Assembly (NCBI RefSeq): GCF_001440035.1
Contig: NZ_LJYG01000112.1
Location: 237,361 to 301,360, forward strand
From: Bradyrhizobium manausense
GTDB taxonomy: Bacteria; Pseudomonadota; Alphaproteobacteria; Rhizobiales; Xanthobacteraceae
DNA length: 64,000 bases
Direction: 5' to 3'
This document shows, one piece after another, positions 8,875 through 16,570 of the stretch (within the stretch, counting starts at the first letter, position 1; every line of letters starts with the position of its first letter). The notes under the pieces are model-generated. The model saw only the letters and a list, made by a program, of their open reading frames with translations. It did no database searches and had not been told where the DNA came from. The position numbers were made by a program, and so were the translations under genes.

Positions 8875-8887
8875 TATGACAATCATA
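8875..8887. promoter_or_regulatory. Operator candidate TATGA-N3-TCATA (copy 1)
   Basis: TATGACAATCATA is an interrupted dyad (5+5 bases) starting 20 bases upstream of the thioesterase ATG, in the gap shared with the divergent enoyl-CoA hydratase gene. It is surrounded by AT-rich DNA, including the palindrome ATAATATTAT at 8869-8878. The same dyad occurs before the thiolase gene at 9967. Confidence 0.6.
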
Positions 8888-9008
8888 CTATGCGACGGAC
8901 TTCATGCTGGCAACACCGTCGCATCCGCTTGACAAGCGCGGCGTTTCGGCCCGGAAGTAATGCCGACGGCCGCGCCTCGCGCCCGTCCACAAAGCTTCGA
9001 GACATCAG

Positions 9009-9779
9009 ATGGAAATGCTCAACGACCACTGCGGCGTAACACGCGATGCGCGCGGCGTCGTTCATGTCGCAATCTGCCACGCCGGCTCACTGAACATTCT
9101 GAGCTCGCACGTGACCGACGCAGTCCGCGAAGGGCTGCAAAAGCTCGCCACTGACCGCGGCATCCGGGTCGTGGTGCTGCGCGGCCAGAGCGAGAAGAGC
9201 ATGATCGGCGGCGCCGACATCAAGGAGATGGCCAAGCTCGACCAGACGTCCGCGGAGGCCTTCATCAGCCGCCTGCGCGATCTCTGCGAGGCGGTGCGGC
9301 AATTCCCTGCCCCGATGATCGCCCGCATGCCGGGCTGGTGCCTCGGCGGGGGGCTCGAGGTCGCAGCGGCCTGCGACTTCCGGATCGCGGCGCATGATGC
9401 GCATTTCGGCATGCCGGAGGTGCGCGTCGGCATCCCCTCGGTGATCCACGCCGCGCTGCTGCCGCGCCTGATCGGCTGGGCCCGTGCGCGTTGGCTGGTG
9501 ATGACCGCAGAAAATATCGATGCGCCGACGGCGCTGTCCTGGGGACTGATTGACAAGGTCGCGCCGGCGGGCGGGCTGGATGCCGAGATCGAGCACTTGG
9601 TGAGCACGCTGCTCGAATGTGGTCCCGAGGCATTGCGCTCGCAGAAGGCGCTGCTGCGGCAATGGGAGGAATTGCCGCTCACGGAGTCGGTCAACCTCAG
9701 CGTCAAGCTGTTCGGCGAGTCGTTCCTGACCGACGAGCCGACGCGGCTGATGCAGGCGTTCGTGAACAGGAAGCGGTAG
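9009..9779 (+). CDS. Enoyl-CoA hydratase/isomerase family protein
   Basis: A 256-residue crotonase with the oxyanion-hole segment GGADIKEM near 67-74 and WCLGGGLEVAAACD near 110-123. Both catalytic glutamates of enoyl-CoA hydratase can be placed at E117 and E137 (GMPEVRVGIPS). It would hydrate trans-2-enoyl-CoA in beta-oxidation, feeding the thiolase 230 bases downstream. A 3-hydroxyacyl-CoA dehydrogenase is missing from the neighbourhood. The start at 9009 has only a weak ribosome site; a second ATG lies two codons on. Divergent from the thioesterase gene, it probably shares regulation with it. Confidence 0.88.
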   Translation: MEMLNDHCGVTRDARGVVHVAICHAGSLNILSSHVTDAVREGLQKLATDRGIRVVVLRGQSEKSMIGGADIKEMAKLDQTSAEAFISRLRDLCEAVRQFPAPMIARMPGWCLGGGLEVAAACDFRIAAHDAHFGMPEVRVGIPSVIHAALLPRLIGWARARWLVMTAENIDAPTALSWGLIDKVAPAGGLDAEIEHLVSTLLECGPEALRSQKALLRQWEELPLTESVNLSVKLFGESFLTDEPTRLMQAFVNRKR

Positions 9780-9818
9780 CTTCTGGGCTAAGACACAGCG
9801 ATCACTCCGGACGACGCT

Positions 9819-9845
9819 GTCATGCCCCGCGAGGGGGGGCATGAC
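9819..9845. repeat. GTCATGCCCC palindrome after the hydratase gene
   Basis: GTCATGCCCC (9819-9828) and GGGGCATGAC (9836-9845) form a perfect 10-base-pair stem with a 7-base loop. It lies 39 bases past the hydratase stop with no T run, so it may be a dispersed palindrome that also weakens read-through. Confidence 0.6.
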
Positions 9846-9966
9846 ACTATCTTTGGAGGGACGCCCTCGTTCCTCGCGCCAACCAACTTCGCTCGCACGA
9901 CCAAATCTCATCCGGACCACGACATTTTCTCATGCCGGTCGCGGTTGCATTTTTTGCGGCGCATCA

Positions 9967-9979
9967 TATGATGATCATA
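9967..9979. promoter_or_regulatory. Operator candidate TATGA-N3-TCATA (copy 2)
   Basis: TATGATGATCATA is a perfect 13-base palindrome with a central G, 31 bases before the thiolase ATG. It shares TATGA-N3-TCATA with the site at 8875-8887. It lies where a promoter would be expected, in an AT-rich patch, which suits a repressor that blocks transcription of the thiolase gene. Confidence 0.6.
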
Positions 9980-10010
9980 ATTTAACAGATCGTCGCCAGG
10001 GAGTTCTGTC

Positions 10011-11207
10011 ATGGCCGAAGCCGCCGATTCCGTCGTCATCGTCTCCGCCGCCCGCACCCCGCTCGGCCGCTTCATGGGCGAATTATCGCCGCTTGCCGCG
10101 CACAAGCTCGGATCGCACGTGATCAATGCAGCGTTGGAACGCGCCAGGCTCGCGCCCGAGAAAGTGGACGAGGTCTTCATGGGCTGCGTGCTGCCGGCCG
10201 GCCAGGGCCAGGCGCCGGCGCGGCAGGCGGCGCGTGGCGCTGGTCTGCCCGACGCCACAGGGGCCACCACAGTGAACAAGGTTTGCGGATCCGGCATGAA
10301 GGCGACCATGCTGGCACACGACATCATCCGCGCCGGCTCGGCCGAGATCGTCGTCTCCGGTGGCATGGAGAGCATGAGCAACGCGCCCTACCTGCTCGCG
10401 AAGGCGCGTGGCGGCTATCGCGCCGGGCATGACCGCATCATCGACCATATGATGATGGACGGCCTTGAAGACGCCTACGAGACCGGCCGCTCGATGGGCG
10501 ATTTCGGCGAGGCCACGGCCGAGGCTTATCAATTCACCCGTAAGGACCAGGACGCCTATGCAATGGAGACGTTGAGCCGCGCACGCAAGGCGGTCGAGGG
10601 CGGTGCGTTCAAGGCCGAGATCGCGCCTGTTACGCTGACCGAGAAGGCAGGCCCGCGCGTGATCGCCAATGACGAGCATCCGCTGAAGGTCGATCCCGAC
10701 AAGATCCCCGGACTGAAGCCGGCGTTCCGTGCCAACGGCACCATCACGCCGGCGGCCTCCTCCGCCAATGCCGACGGTGCCGCAGCGCTGGTGCTGACGA
10801 AGCGCTCGCTCGCCGATCGCAACAACCTTCCTGCCATCGCGGAGATCAAGGGCCACGCCACCCACAGCCAGGAGCCGCAATGGTTCACCACGGCGCCGAT
10901 CCCGGCGATCAGAAAACTGCTCGATAAGGTCGGCTGGAGCGCGGGTGATGTCGACCTCTTCGAGATCAACGAGGCCTTCGCCGTCGTCGCGATGGCGGCG
11001 CAGCGCGATCTCGGCATCCCGCGCGAAAAACTCAACATCAATGGCGGCGCCTGCGCGCTCGGGCATCCGATCGGCGCGACCGGCGCGCGGCTGATCGTGA
11101 CGTTGCTGCATGCGCTCGAAGCCAACAACCTCAAGCGCGGCGTCGCGGCGCTCTGCATCGGCGGCGGCGAGGCCACCGCAATCGCGGTGGAGCGCCTGAC
11201 ACCCTAG
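10011..11207 (+). CDS. Acetyl-CoA C-acyltransferase (thiolase)
   Basis: A 398-residue thiolase II. The acyl-accepting cysteine is at C92 (KVCGSGMKA), the general-base region reads ALGHPIGATGAR (His near 351) and the second cysteine is near C382 (ALCIGGGEA). It makes or cleaves acetoacetyl-CoA or longer 3-oxoacyl-CoA in the cytoplasm. GGGAG lies just upstream of the ATG. With the hydratase before it and the shared palindrome in its promoter, it belongs to a small fatty-acid or acyl-CoA degradation group under probable TetR control. Whether it is biosynthetic (PhaA-like) or degradative cannot be decided by reading. Confidence 0.93.
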   Translation: MAEAADSVVIVSAARTPLGRFMGELSPLAAHKLGSHVINAALERARLAPEKVDEVFMGCVLPAGQGQAPARQAARGAGLPDATGATTVNKVCGSGMKATMLAHDIIRAGSAEIVVSGGMESMSNAPYLLAKARGGYRAGHDRIIDHMMMDGLEDAYETGRSMGDFGEATAEAYQFTRKDQDAYAMETLSRARKAVEGGAFKAEIAPVTLTEKAGPRVIANDEHPLKVDPDKIPGLKPAFRANGTITPAASSANADGAAALVLTKRSLADRNNLPAIAEIKGHATHSQEPQWFTTAPIPAIRKLLDKVGWSAGDVDLFEINEAFAVVAMAAQRDLGIPREKLNINGGACALGHPIGATGARLIVTLLHALEANNLKRGVAALCIGGGEATAIAVERLTP

Positions 11208-11229
11208 CCGTCGCAGCGTCCGAAATTGA

Positions 11230-11260
11230 GGGAAGTCTGTCATTTCAGACTTCCCGTTTT
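11230..11260 (+). terminator. Rho-independent terminator after the thiolase gene
   Basis: GGGAAGTCTG (11230-11239) pairs perfectly with CAGACTTCCC (11246-11255) across a 6-base loop and is followed by GTTTT. It stands 22 bases after the thiolase stop and before the MFS gene, separating the two units. Confidence 0.75.
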
Positions 11261-11322
11261 CGTGTCAGAACTGCAACAATGACGCGGGCCTGCCAAAACC
11301 CGCCAACCTGGATTGAGGCGCA

Positions 11323-12618
11323 ATGATCTCGAACTGGCTCTCGGCCGCGCTCGGCCGTCGCAACATCCATTACGGCTGGGTGATGGTCGGCGTGACCTTC
11401 TTCGCCGCACTGATCAGCGCAGGCACGGTCGGCGCGCCCGGGGTGTTCATCGTTCCGCTTCAGAAGGAGTTCGGCTGGAGCACGGCCGAGATCTCCTCCG
11501 CGCTGTCGATCCGCTTCATCCTGTTCGGGCTGATGGCGCCGTTCGCGGCCGCCCTGCTCAACCGTTATGGCTTGCGCAACGTCACGCTGACGGCGCAGCT
11601 CATCGTCGTCTCGGCGCTGGTGCTCTCGCTCGGCATGACGCAGGTCTGGCAGCTCGTGATGCTGTGGGGCGTGGTGATCGGCATCGGCACCGGCATGACC
11701 GCGCTGGTGCTGGGCGCCACCATCGCGACGCGCTGGTTCACAGCGCGCCGCGGCCTTGTCATCGGTATCATGACTGCGAGCGTCGCCACCGGCCAGCTCG
11801 TATTCCTGCCGCTGCTGGCGAGCCTGACCGAACGTTTTGGTTGGCGCCTCGCGCTCGGCTTCGTCTGCATCATGCTTGGCGTTTCCGCAACCGCGGTCAT
11901 GCTCATCATGCGCGACCGCCCAAGCGATGTGGGCCTGCGCCCATTCGGCGACGATGGCAGCGAGCCCCTGCCCGCGCCTCCGGTGAGCCACGGCTCGATC
12001 ACGGCGGTGGCGCTCGGCACGCTGCGCGACGCCTCGAAGTCGAGCGCGTTCTGGATCCTGTTTGCGACCTTCTTCGTCTGCGGCGCCTCCACCAACGGCC
12101 TCGTGCAGGTGCATTTGATCCCAATGTGCCTCGATTTCGGCATCCCGCAGGTGCAGGCGGCGAGCCTCTTGGCGGCGATGGGCATCTTCGACTTCTTCGG
12201 CACCATCATGTCGGGCTGGCTGTCGGATCGCTACGACAATCGCTTCCTGCTGTTCTGGTATTACGGCCTGCGCGGCCTGTCGCTGATCTTCCTGCCCTTC
12301 AGCGATTTCTCGTTCTATGGCCTGTCGATCTTCGCGATGTTCTACGGCCTCGACTGGATCGCGACGGTGCCGCCCACGGTGCGGCTCACCGCGCAAAAGT
12401 TCGGCCCCGAACGTGCCAATCTGGTGTTCGGCTGGATTTTCGCCGGCCATCAGCTCGGCGCCGGCGCTGCCGCTTTCGGCGCTGGCCTGTCGCGGACGCT
12501 GCTGCAGAGCTATCTGCCTGCCTTCTTCATCGCCGGTGCGCTCTGCGTATTTGCCTCGCTGATCGTGCTGGCACTGTCGCGGCAGCCGAAGCCACAGGCA
12601 AAAGCCGCGATGGCCTAG
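11323..12618 (+). CDS. MFS transporter
   Basis: A 431-residue integral membrane protein with about 12 hydrophobic segments in two halves and a short hydrophilic linker near residues 195-225. The opening HYGWVMVGVTFFAALIS and the FGWSTAEISSALSIRF segment after TM1 are typical of the monocarboxylate/oxalate-formate antiporter-like branch of the major facilitator superfamily. GAGG precedes the ATG. It follows the thiolase gene but a terminator lies between them, so it is probably transcribed alone. A small organic acid is a plausible substrate; nothing in the sequence fixes it. Confidence 0.88.
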   Translation: MISNWLSAALGRRNIHYGWVMVGVTFFAALISAGTVGAPGVFIVPLQKEFGWSTAEISSALSIRFILFGLMAPFAAALLNRYGLRNVTLTAQLIVVSALVLSLGMTQVWQLVMLWGVVIGIGTGMTALVLGATIATRWFTARRGLVIGIMTASVATGQLVFLPLLASLTERFGWRLALGFVCIMLGVSATAVMLIMRDRPSDVGLRPFGDDGSEPLPAPPVSHGSITAVALGTLRDASKSSAFWILFATFFVCGASTNGLVQVHLIPMCLDFGIPQVQAASLLAAMGIFDFFGTIMSGWLSDRYDNRFLLFWYYGLRGLSLIFLPFSDFSFYGLSIFAMFYGLDWIATVPPTVRLTAQKFGPERANLVFGWIFAGHQLGAGAAAFGAGLSRTLLQSYLPAFFIAGALCVFASLIVLALSRQPKPQAKAAMA

Positions 12619-12715
12619 CGCGATCGCGGCGGTGAAATCAGCTGGTCGGATGCGATGTGCCTCTTCGCCGCCGAACCCGGAACTGTTGACATGCTCGCCA
12701 GTGATTGCATCGCCG

Positions 12716-12853
12716 CTAGCGCTCGGACGGGGACCGGCTTTCCCATTGCTCAAGGCGATCGATTGCCGCCTCCCGTTCGTGCTGGCCCAGCCAAATCGTG
12801 AGGAGAACCAGCGCACCAGCGAGAGCGCCGATGCCGAAATATAGGTTCTTCAT
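12716..12853 (-). CDS. Predicted 45-residue single-pass membrane protein
   Basis: A short frame starting ATG AAG AAC CTA and ending TAG. It begins MKNLYFGIGALAGALVLLTI, giving one hydrophobic helix (about residues 4-23). A charged cytosolic-type tail follows, with HEREAAIDRLEQWES and ending SPSER. The hydrophobic-then-amphipathic layout and the gap-filling position support a real gene, but there is no clear ribosome site upstream and no recognised family. It lies on the same strand as, and 192 bases after, the hydrolase gene. Confidence is limited by its length. Confidence 0.4.
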   Translation of the reverse strand: MKNLYFGIGALAGALVLLTIWLGQHEREAAIDRLEQWESRSPSER

Positions 12854-13045
12854 ACGCGTTGAATGCGGCGAGGCGAATTTCGTTCCTGGGATCGCGGGGC
12901 GAACGCCGTTACGGATCGAGAAGTGGTCGCGGAAGCCCCGAATACCGGCGTCAGGCTACCATTGGACATCCAAGGAGCGAGCGAAGGCCTCCCGAACCAG
13001 ATCTCCACTGGCTGATCAACCGGACGCAGCCGGGAGCAAGCCGGG
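12854..13045. other. Gap with no recognised gene
   Basis: Between the small membrane protein and the hydrolase gene I see no convincing coding frame, repeat or terminator. The frames that stay open here have arginine/proline-rich translations typical of high-GC shadow frames. The bases before 12716, back to the MFS stop at 12618, likewise show nothing recognisable. Confidence 0.5.
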
Positions 13046-14140
13046 CTAACGCGAGGCCGTTCTTGAAGCATCCTCGCCAAGTTGCTGGCCCTGCGCGAGC
13101 CTGCGCTCGACCATCCCCATGACGGAGCTCACTTCGTCGAAGGCTCGGGAGTGGGAATCGTCTCCGCCAAGGTGCGTGAGGTCGAATACCAGGATCTTCT
13201 GCTGCGCCAACGCACTTCTGTACGGCTCTTCCTTCGGATCGATAGCGCCGAGGCGGCTCGTCCCTCCAGCAAGCGACGTCGATATTTTGAGAGCGACATC
13301 ATCCTGCGACAGGAACAGGCCGATGCGGGGGCGCCGCGGTCCCAGAGCTTCGGCCGCGCTGATGAACTCGTCGAAGCCGATGTCGGGCGCAACCAGCGCC
13401 ACATTCTTCAGCTTCGACACCGATCCACTCCGCGAGGCCCTGCTCCGCAGCGCATCGAGTGTGACCAGGCAGCCCATGGAATGGCAGACGAACGTGATCT
13501 CCTTGATGGCGGGATTGGCGTTCACGGCCACCAGCAGTTCGGTCAGTGCCGCGCCCGATTGGCCCGCGACCTTGCGGTCGTGATCGTATGACCCAAGGTT
13601 GCCCGCCCCCTGCGACGGCCATGAAAACAGGATGGGAATGACGGGAAGCCGGCCGTCATGGACGAATTGCGCGTAGCGATACACCGCATCGTCAAAACGG
13701 TTGTTGAAGCCGTGCACGAAGACCATCGTCTTGTTGCGATGCGTGGCCTTCACCGCTTGGGTGATGGCAGCATTGAATTCGGCACGATCCAGATTAGCAG
13801 CCGATGCCGTGACGAACTCCTTGCGCGGATCGCCGGGAGGCGAGAGCGGCCACTGGATCTCTCCGACCTTGCGCAATCCATCCGGGGGAATCGACACGGT
13901 GACCTGGGCAAATGCCATCTCGGTCGAGGGCTCCCGGCTGAACATCTCCCCGGGATCGCCACTTGAACGCGCCCGTGTCGTTCCGATCAGAATAGGAATT
14001 TGGGAGGTCGCTTCAACGGCCTCACTGCTCGGGACCAGCACTCCTTGCAGGGGGCGCATGGTGCAGGAAATGCAGGCCAGCACGGTCAGCACGACAGCAG
14101 CAACGTGCAGGGAAGCGACGGTACGGCTCCGAGGATGCAT
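13046..14140 (-). CDS. DUF900-type alpha/beta hydrolase, probable lipoprotein
   Basis: A 364-residue protein with an N-terminal hydrophobic segment ending LACISC, a fair lipobox, so it is probably anchored to a membrane facing the periplasm. The body has MVFVHGFNNRF near the middle and the nucleophile elbow VCHSMGCL; the serine is preceded by Cys-His instead of the usual Gly-His. An acidic residue in PDIGFDEF and a late histidine (THLGG) could complete the triad. This arrangement matches the DUF900 esterase/lipase-like group; its substrate is unknown. An ATG at 14161 is also in frame, but 14140 begins the signal directly. Divergent from a cytochrome c gene. Confidence 0.8.
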   Translation of the reverse strand: MHPRSRTVASLHVAAVVLTVLACISCTMRPLQGVLVPSSEAVEATSQIPILIGTTRARSSGDPGEMFSREPSTEMAFAQVTVSIPPDGLRKVGEIQWPLSPPGDPRKEFVTASAANLDRAEFNAAITQAVKATHRNKTMVFVHGFNNRFDDAVYRYAQFVHDGRLPVIPILFSWPSQGAGNLGSYDHDRKVAGQSGAALTELLVAVNANPAIKEITFVCHSMGCLVTLDALRSRASRSGSVSKLKNVALVAPDIGFDEFISAAEALGPRRPRIGLFLSQDDVALKISTSLAGGTSRLGAIDPKEEPYRSALAQQKILVFDLTHLGGDDSHSRAFDEVSSVMGMVERRLAQGQQLGEDASRTASR

Positions 14141-14265
14141 CCGGTTCTCCTTCCGGCGCACACAATGGGGTCCGGAGCAGTCTCACAATCGCTTGTCGCC
14201 GGCCCCGATTTTAGCGCCGCCAGCGGGCGCATCCGCCAAGGAAAGACAGCTGCCCGCGCTTCCGA

Positions 14266-14279
14266 TTGATCCAGATCAA
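14266..14279. promoter_or_regulatory. FNR/FixK box 1
   Basis: TTGATCCAGATCAA matches TTGAT-N4-ATCAA perfectly. Its centre is 132 bases from the hydrolase ATG at 14140 and 168 from the cytochrome ATG, so on position it suits the hydrolase promoter better. Confidence 0.7.
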
Positions 14280-14366
14280 CCCTCCGGTCCGGCAAGCCGG
14301 CTCCCGACGACGCGATGATCCCTTGCCAGAACTCCGGCCCAAAGGCTTCTATGCCGGAAACCAGCC

Positions 14367-14380
14367 TTGATGTGCATCAA
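14367..14380. promoter_or_regulatory. FNR/FixK box 2
   Basis: TTGATGTGCATCAA is again a perfect TTGAT-N4-ATCAA dyad. Its centre lies 67 bases before the cytochrome c ATG at 14441. Activators of this family typically bind near -41, which would put the start of transcription close to 14414. Confidence 0.75.
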
Positions 14381-14440
14381 ACGGTCGGGGAACGAAGCGG
14401 CTAGGAAGTGAGGCCTAACTCGCCGGCGTCGGAGCGCGAC

Positions 14441-14890
14441 ATGGGAAAACATGCTGTCAAGGTTTTGATAATTGCCGGTCTTACCGCTGGTTTCACCGCC
14501 GCGGCCCAGGCTGAAGACGTCGACGTCGGCAAGTCAGAGTTTCAGTCGTCCTGCGCGAGCTGTCATGGTGCGGATGCGAGGGGCAAAGGGCCGGTCAGCA
14601 ACCAGCTGAGGACATCGCCTGCCGATTTGACGATGCTGGCCAAGAACAACAACGGCGTATTTCCCGCGGACGCCATTTACGAAACAATAGAGGGAATGAA
14701 AACAGTTCCCGCTCACGGCTCTCGTGAAATGCCGATTTGGGGCGAGCGGTTCAATCCCATCGTCAACCTGCCTCACTATGTCGACCCGTCATATTGGGAA
14801 AAGGCCGGGCCGGAAAAGAACCCCGAGGTCGTCGTGCGAAAGCGCATCCTCTCTGTTGTCGATTATCTCAGCCGGATTCAGCAAAAGTAG
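14441..14890 (+). CDS. Periplasmic c-type cytochrome
   Basis: A 149-residue protein with a signal peptide (cleavage likely after AAAQA, residue 24) and one haem-binding site C38-A-S-C41-H42. Met97 (SREMPIW) is the probable sixth ligand, giving a class I monohaem cytochrome c that shuttles or accepts electrons in the periplasm. GGAG precedes the ATG at 14441; an upstream GTG at 14408 would add a non-signal extension. A perfect FNR/FixK box lies upstream, which suggests induction at low oxygen. The partner oxidase or dehydrogenase is not evident; the FAD dehydrogenase downstream is a possible but unproven donor. Confidence 0.9.
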   Translation: MGKHAVKVLIIAGLTAGFTAAAQAEDVDVGKSEFQSSCASCHGADARGKGPVSNQLRTSPADLTMLAKNNNGVFPADAIYETIEGMKTVPAHGSREMPIWGERFNPIVNLPHYVDPSYWEKAGPEKNPEVVVRKRILSVVDYLSRIQQK

Positions 14891-15070
14891 CAGCCGGCAA
14901 GGATCGAGATGACCGGCCCCCGGCGCCCGGCTGCCCTCCAGAGCGGCCCGCCGCCCAATGCCTCCCACCCCTGGCTCGGGGCATATTGCCGTGACGGCCC
15001 AAACGTGGACAATGCGACCTCAAGCGCTTCGCGCGCGCAGTGCACACCAAGATGCGCCAGAGGAAACAAG

Positions 15071-16546
15071 ATGCCGACTGCCTTCCCGTCGCCCGTCCCC
15101 ACCATTCCGACCACTCCCCTGACCGCCCAGCTCCGCGACGCGATGCGCGCGATCGTGGGCGAGAAGGGTTTCATCGAGGACGAACACGGCATGCAGCCGT
15201 TCATCACCGATTGGCGCGGGCTGCTGTTTGGCCGCGCCGGTGCCGTCGTTCGTCCCGGAAGTACCGAGGAAGTCTCAAAGGTCGTCCGGCTGTGCCACGA
15301 GCATGGCGTCGCCATTGTGCCCCAGGGCGGCAACACCGGGCTGATGGGTGGGGCCACGCCCTGGCCTGCGCACACCGGCATCGTGTTGTCGCTGGGCCGG
15401 ATGAACCGCGTGCTCGACGTCGACCCGGTCGGCTATGCCATGACGGTCGAGGCCGGCTGCGTGCTGGAAACGCTTCAGGAGACAGCTAGCCGTCACGACA
15501 GGTTCCTGCCGCTCAGCCTGGGTGCCCAGGGCTCCTGCATGATCGGCGGCAACCTCTCGACCAATGCCGGCGGCGTGCAGGTGCTGCGCTATGGCAATGC
15601 CCGCAATCTCGTGCTCGGGCTCGAGGTCGTGCTGCCCAATGGCGACGTCTGGAATGGATTGCGCGCGCTGAAGAAGGACAACACCGGCTACGACCTCAAG
15701 CACCTCTTCATGGGCGCCGAGGGAACGCTCGGCATCATCACCAAGGCCGTCCTCAAGCTGTGGCCGGCGCCCAAGGATGTCTGCACGGCGTGGCTGGCCG
15801 TTCGCGATCCGCGCGCGGCGCTGGAGATCCTGTCCGAAGCGCACGCGGCGTCCGAGGACAATGTCGGCTCTTGCGAGCTCTTGAGCCGCGCGGCCGTCGA
15901 CCTCGTGATGCGCCACATTCCCGGTGTGCAGGATCCGCTGAAGGCGGACACGCCGTGGTACCTGCTGCTGGAATGGTCGTCCTCGCGCCCGCGGCAGGAC
16001 GGGGCCGACGGCATGTCGGAGAAGCTGGAGGCGTTTCTCGCCGACCAGTTCGAAGCCGGTCGCGTACTCGATGCGGTGATCGCGCAGACCGTCAGTCAGT
16101 CACGCAACATGTGGCGCATCCGGGAAGCCATGGCCGAGGCCGCCCGCGCCGAGGGGCCGGGGATCAGCTATGACGTGTCGGTAGCAATCTCCAGGATACC
16201 CGAGTTCATCGACAAGGGGCTCAAGGCCGTGCTCGACATTCTCCCGAGCATTCGCCCCTATCCGCTCGGGCATATCGGCGACGGCAATCTGCATTTCTCG
16301 TTCATGGGGCCCATCGGCATGGATCAGCAGACGCTGAACCAGTATACCGCCGCCATCACGCGGGCCGTGAACGACCTCATCACCTCCATGGGCGGCTCGA
16401 TCTCGGCGGAGCACGGCATCGGCATCGAAAAGCTCGACGAGCTCAGCCACTACCGCTCGAAGACCGAGCTCGACATCATGCGCACCATCAAGCGCGCGCT
16501 CGATCCGCAGAACATCATGAATCCGGGCAAGGTGCTGCGGGTGTGA
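15071..16546 (+). CDS. FAD-linked 2-hydroxyacid dehydrogenase (GlcD/D2HGDH type)
   Basis: A 491-residue flavoprotein. An N-terminal PCMH FAD-binding domain is marked by IVPQGGNTGLMGGATP, followed by GGNLSTNAGG and GAEGTLGIIT. The C-terminal FAD-oxidase domain carries HIGDGNLHFSF (metal or substrate histidines) and AEHGIGIEKL. This layout is that of D-lactate, glycolate and D-2-hydroxyglutarate dehydrogenases, which oxidise D-2-hydroxyacids and pass electrons to an acceptor. AGGA stands before the ATG at 15071; the frame is open to 14909 but the added part is not family-like. The exact substrate is open. Confidence 0.9.
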   Translation: MPTAFPSPVPTIPTTPLTAQLRDAMRAIVGEKGFIEDEHGMQPFITDWRGLLFGRAGAVVRPGSTEEVSKVVRLCHEHGVAIVPQGGNTGLMGGATPWPAHTGIVLSLGRMNRVLDVDPVGYAMTVEAGCVLETLQETASRHDRFLPLSLGAQGSCMIGGNLSTNAGGVQVLRYGNARNLVLGLEVVLPNGDVWNGLRALKKDNTGYDLKHLFMGAEGTLGIITKAVLKLWPAPKDVCTAWLAVRDPRAALEILSEAHAASEDNVGSCELLSRAAVDLVMRHIPGVQDPLKADTPWYLLLEWSSSRPRQDGADGMSEKLEAFLADQFEAGRVLDAVIAQTVSQSRNMWRIREAMAEAARAEGPGISYDVSVAISRIPEFIDKGLKAVLDILPSIRPYPLGHIGDGNLHFSFMGPIGMDQQTLNQYTAAITRAVNDLITSMGGSISAEHGIGIEKLDELSHYRSKTELDIMRTIKRALDPQNIMNPGKVLRV

Positions 16547-16570
16547 TGGGCCGAGCACCTCGCCGTTTCC

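Noticed and set aside
11245-12816. 523-residue minus-strand frame antisense to the MFS gene
   Set aside because: Low-complexity His/Arg/Glu-rich translation with no domain, typical of a shadow of a membrane-protein gene.
12850-13080. 76-residue minus-strand frame
   Set aside because: Starts inside the hydrolase gene's 3' end and gives Arg/Ser/Pro-rich shadow sequence without a ribosome site.
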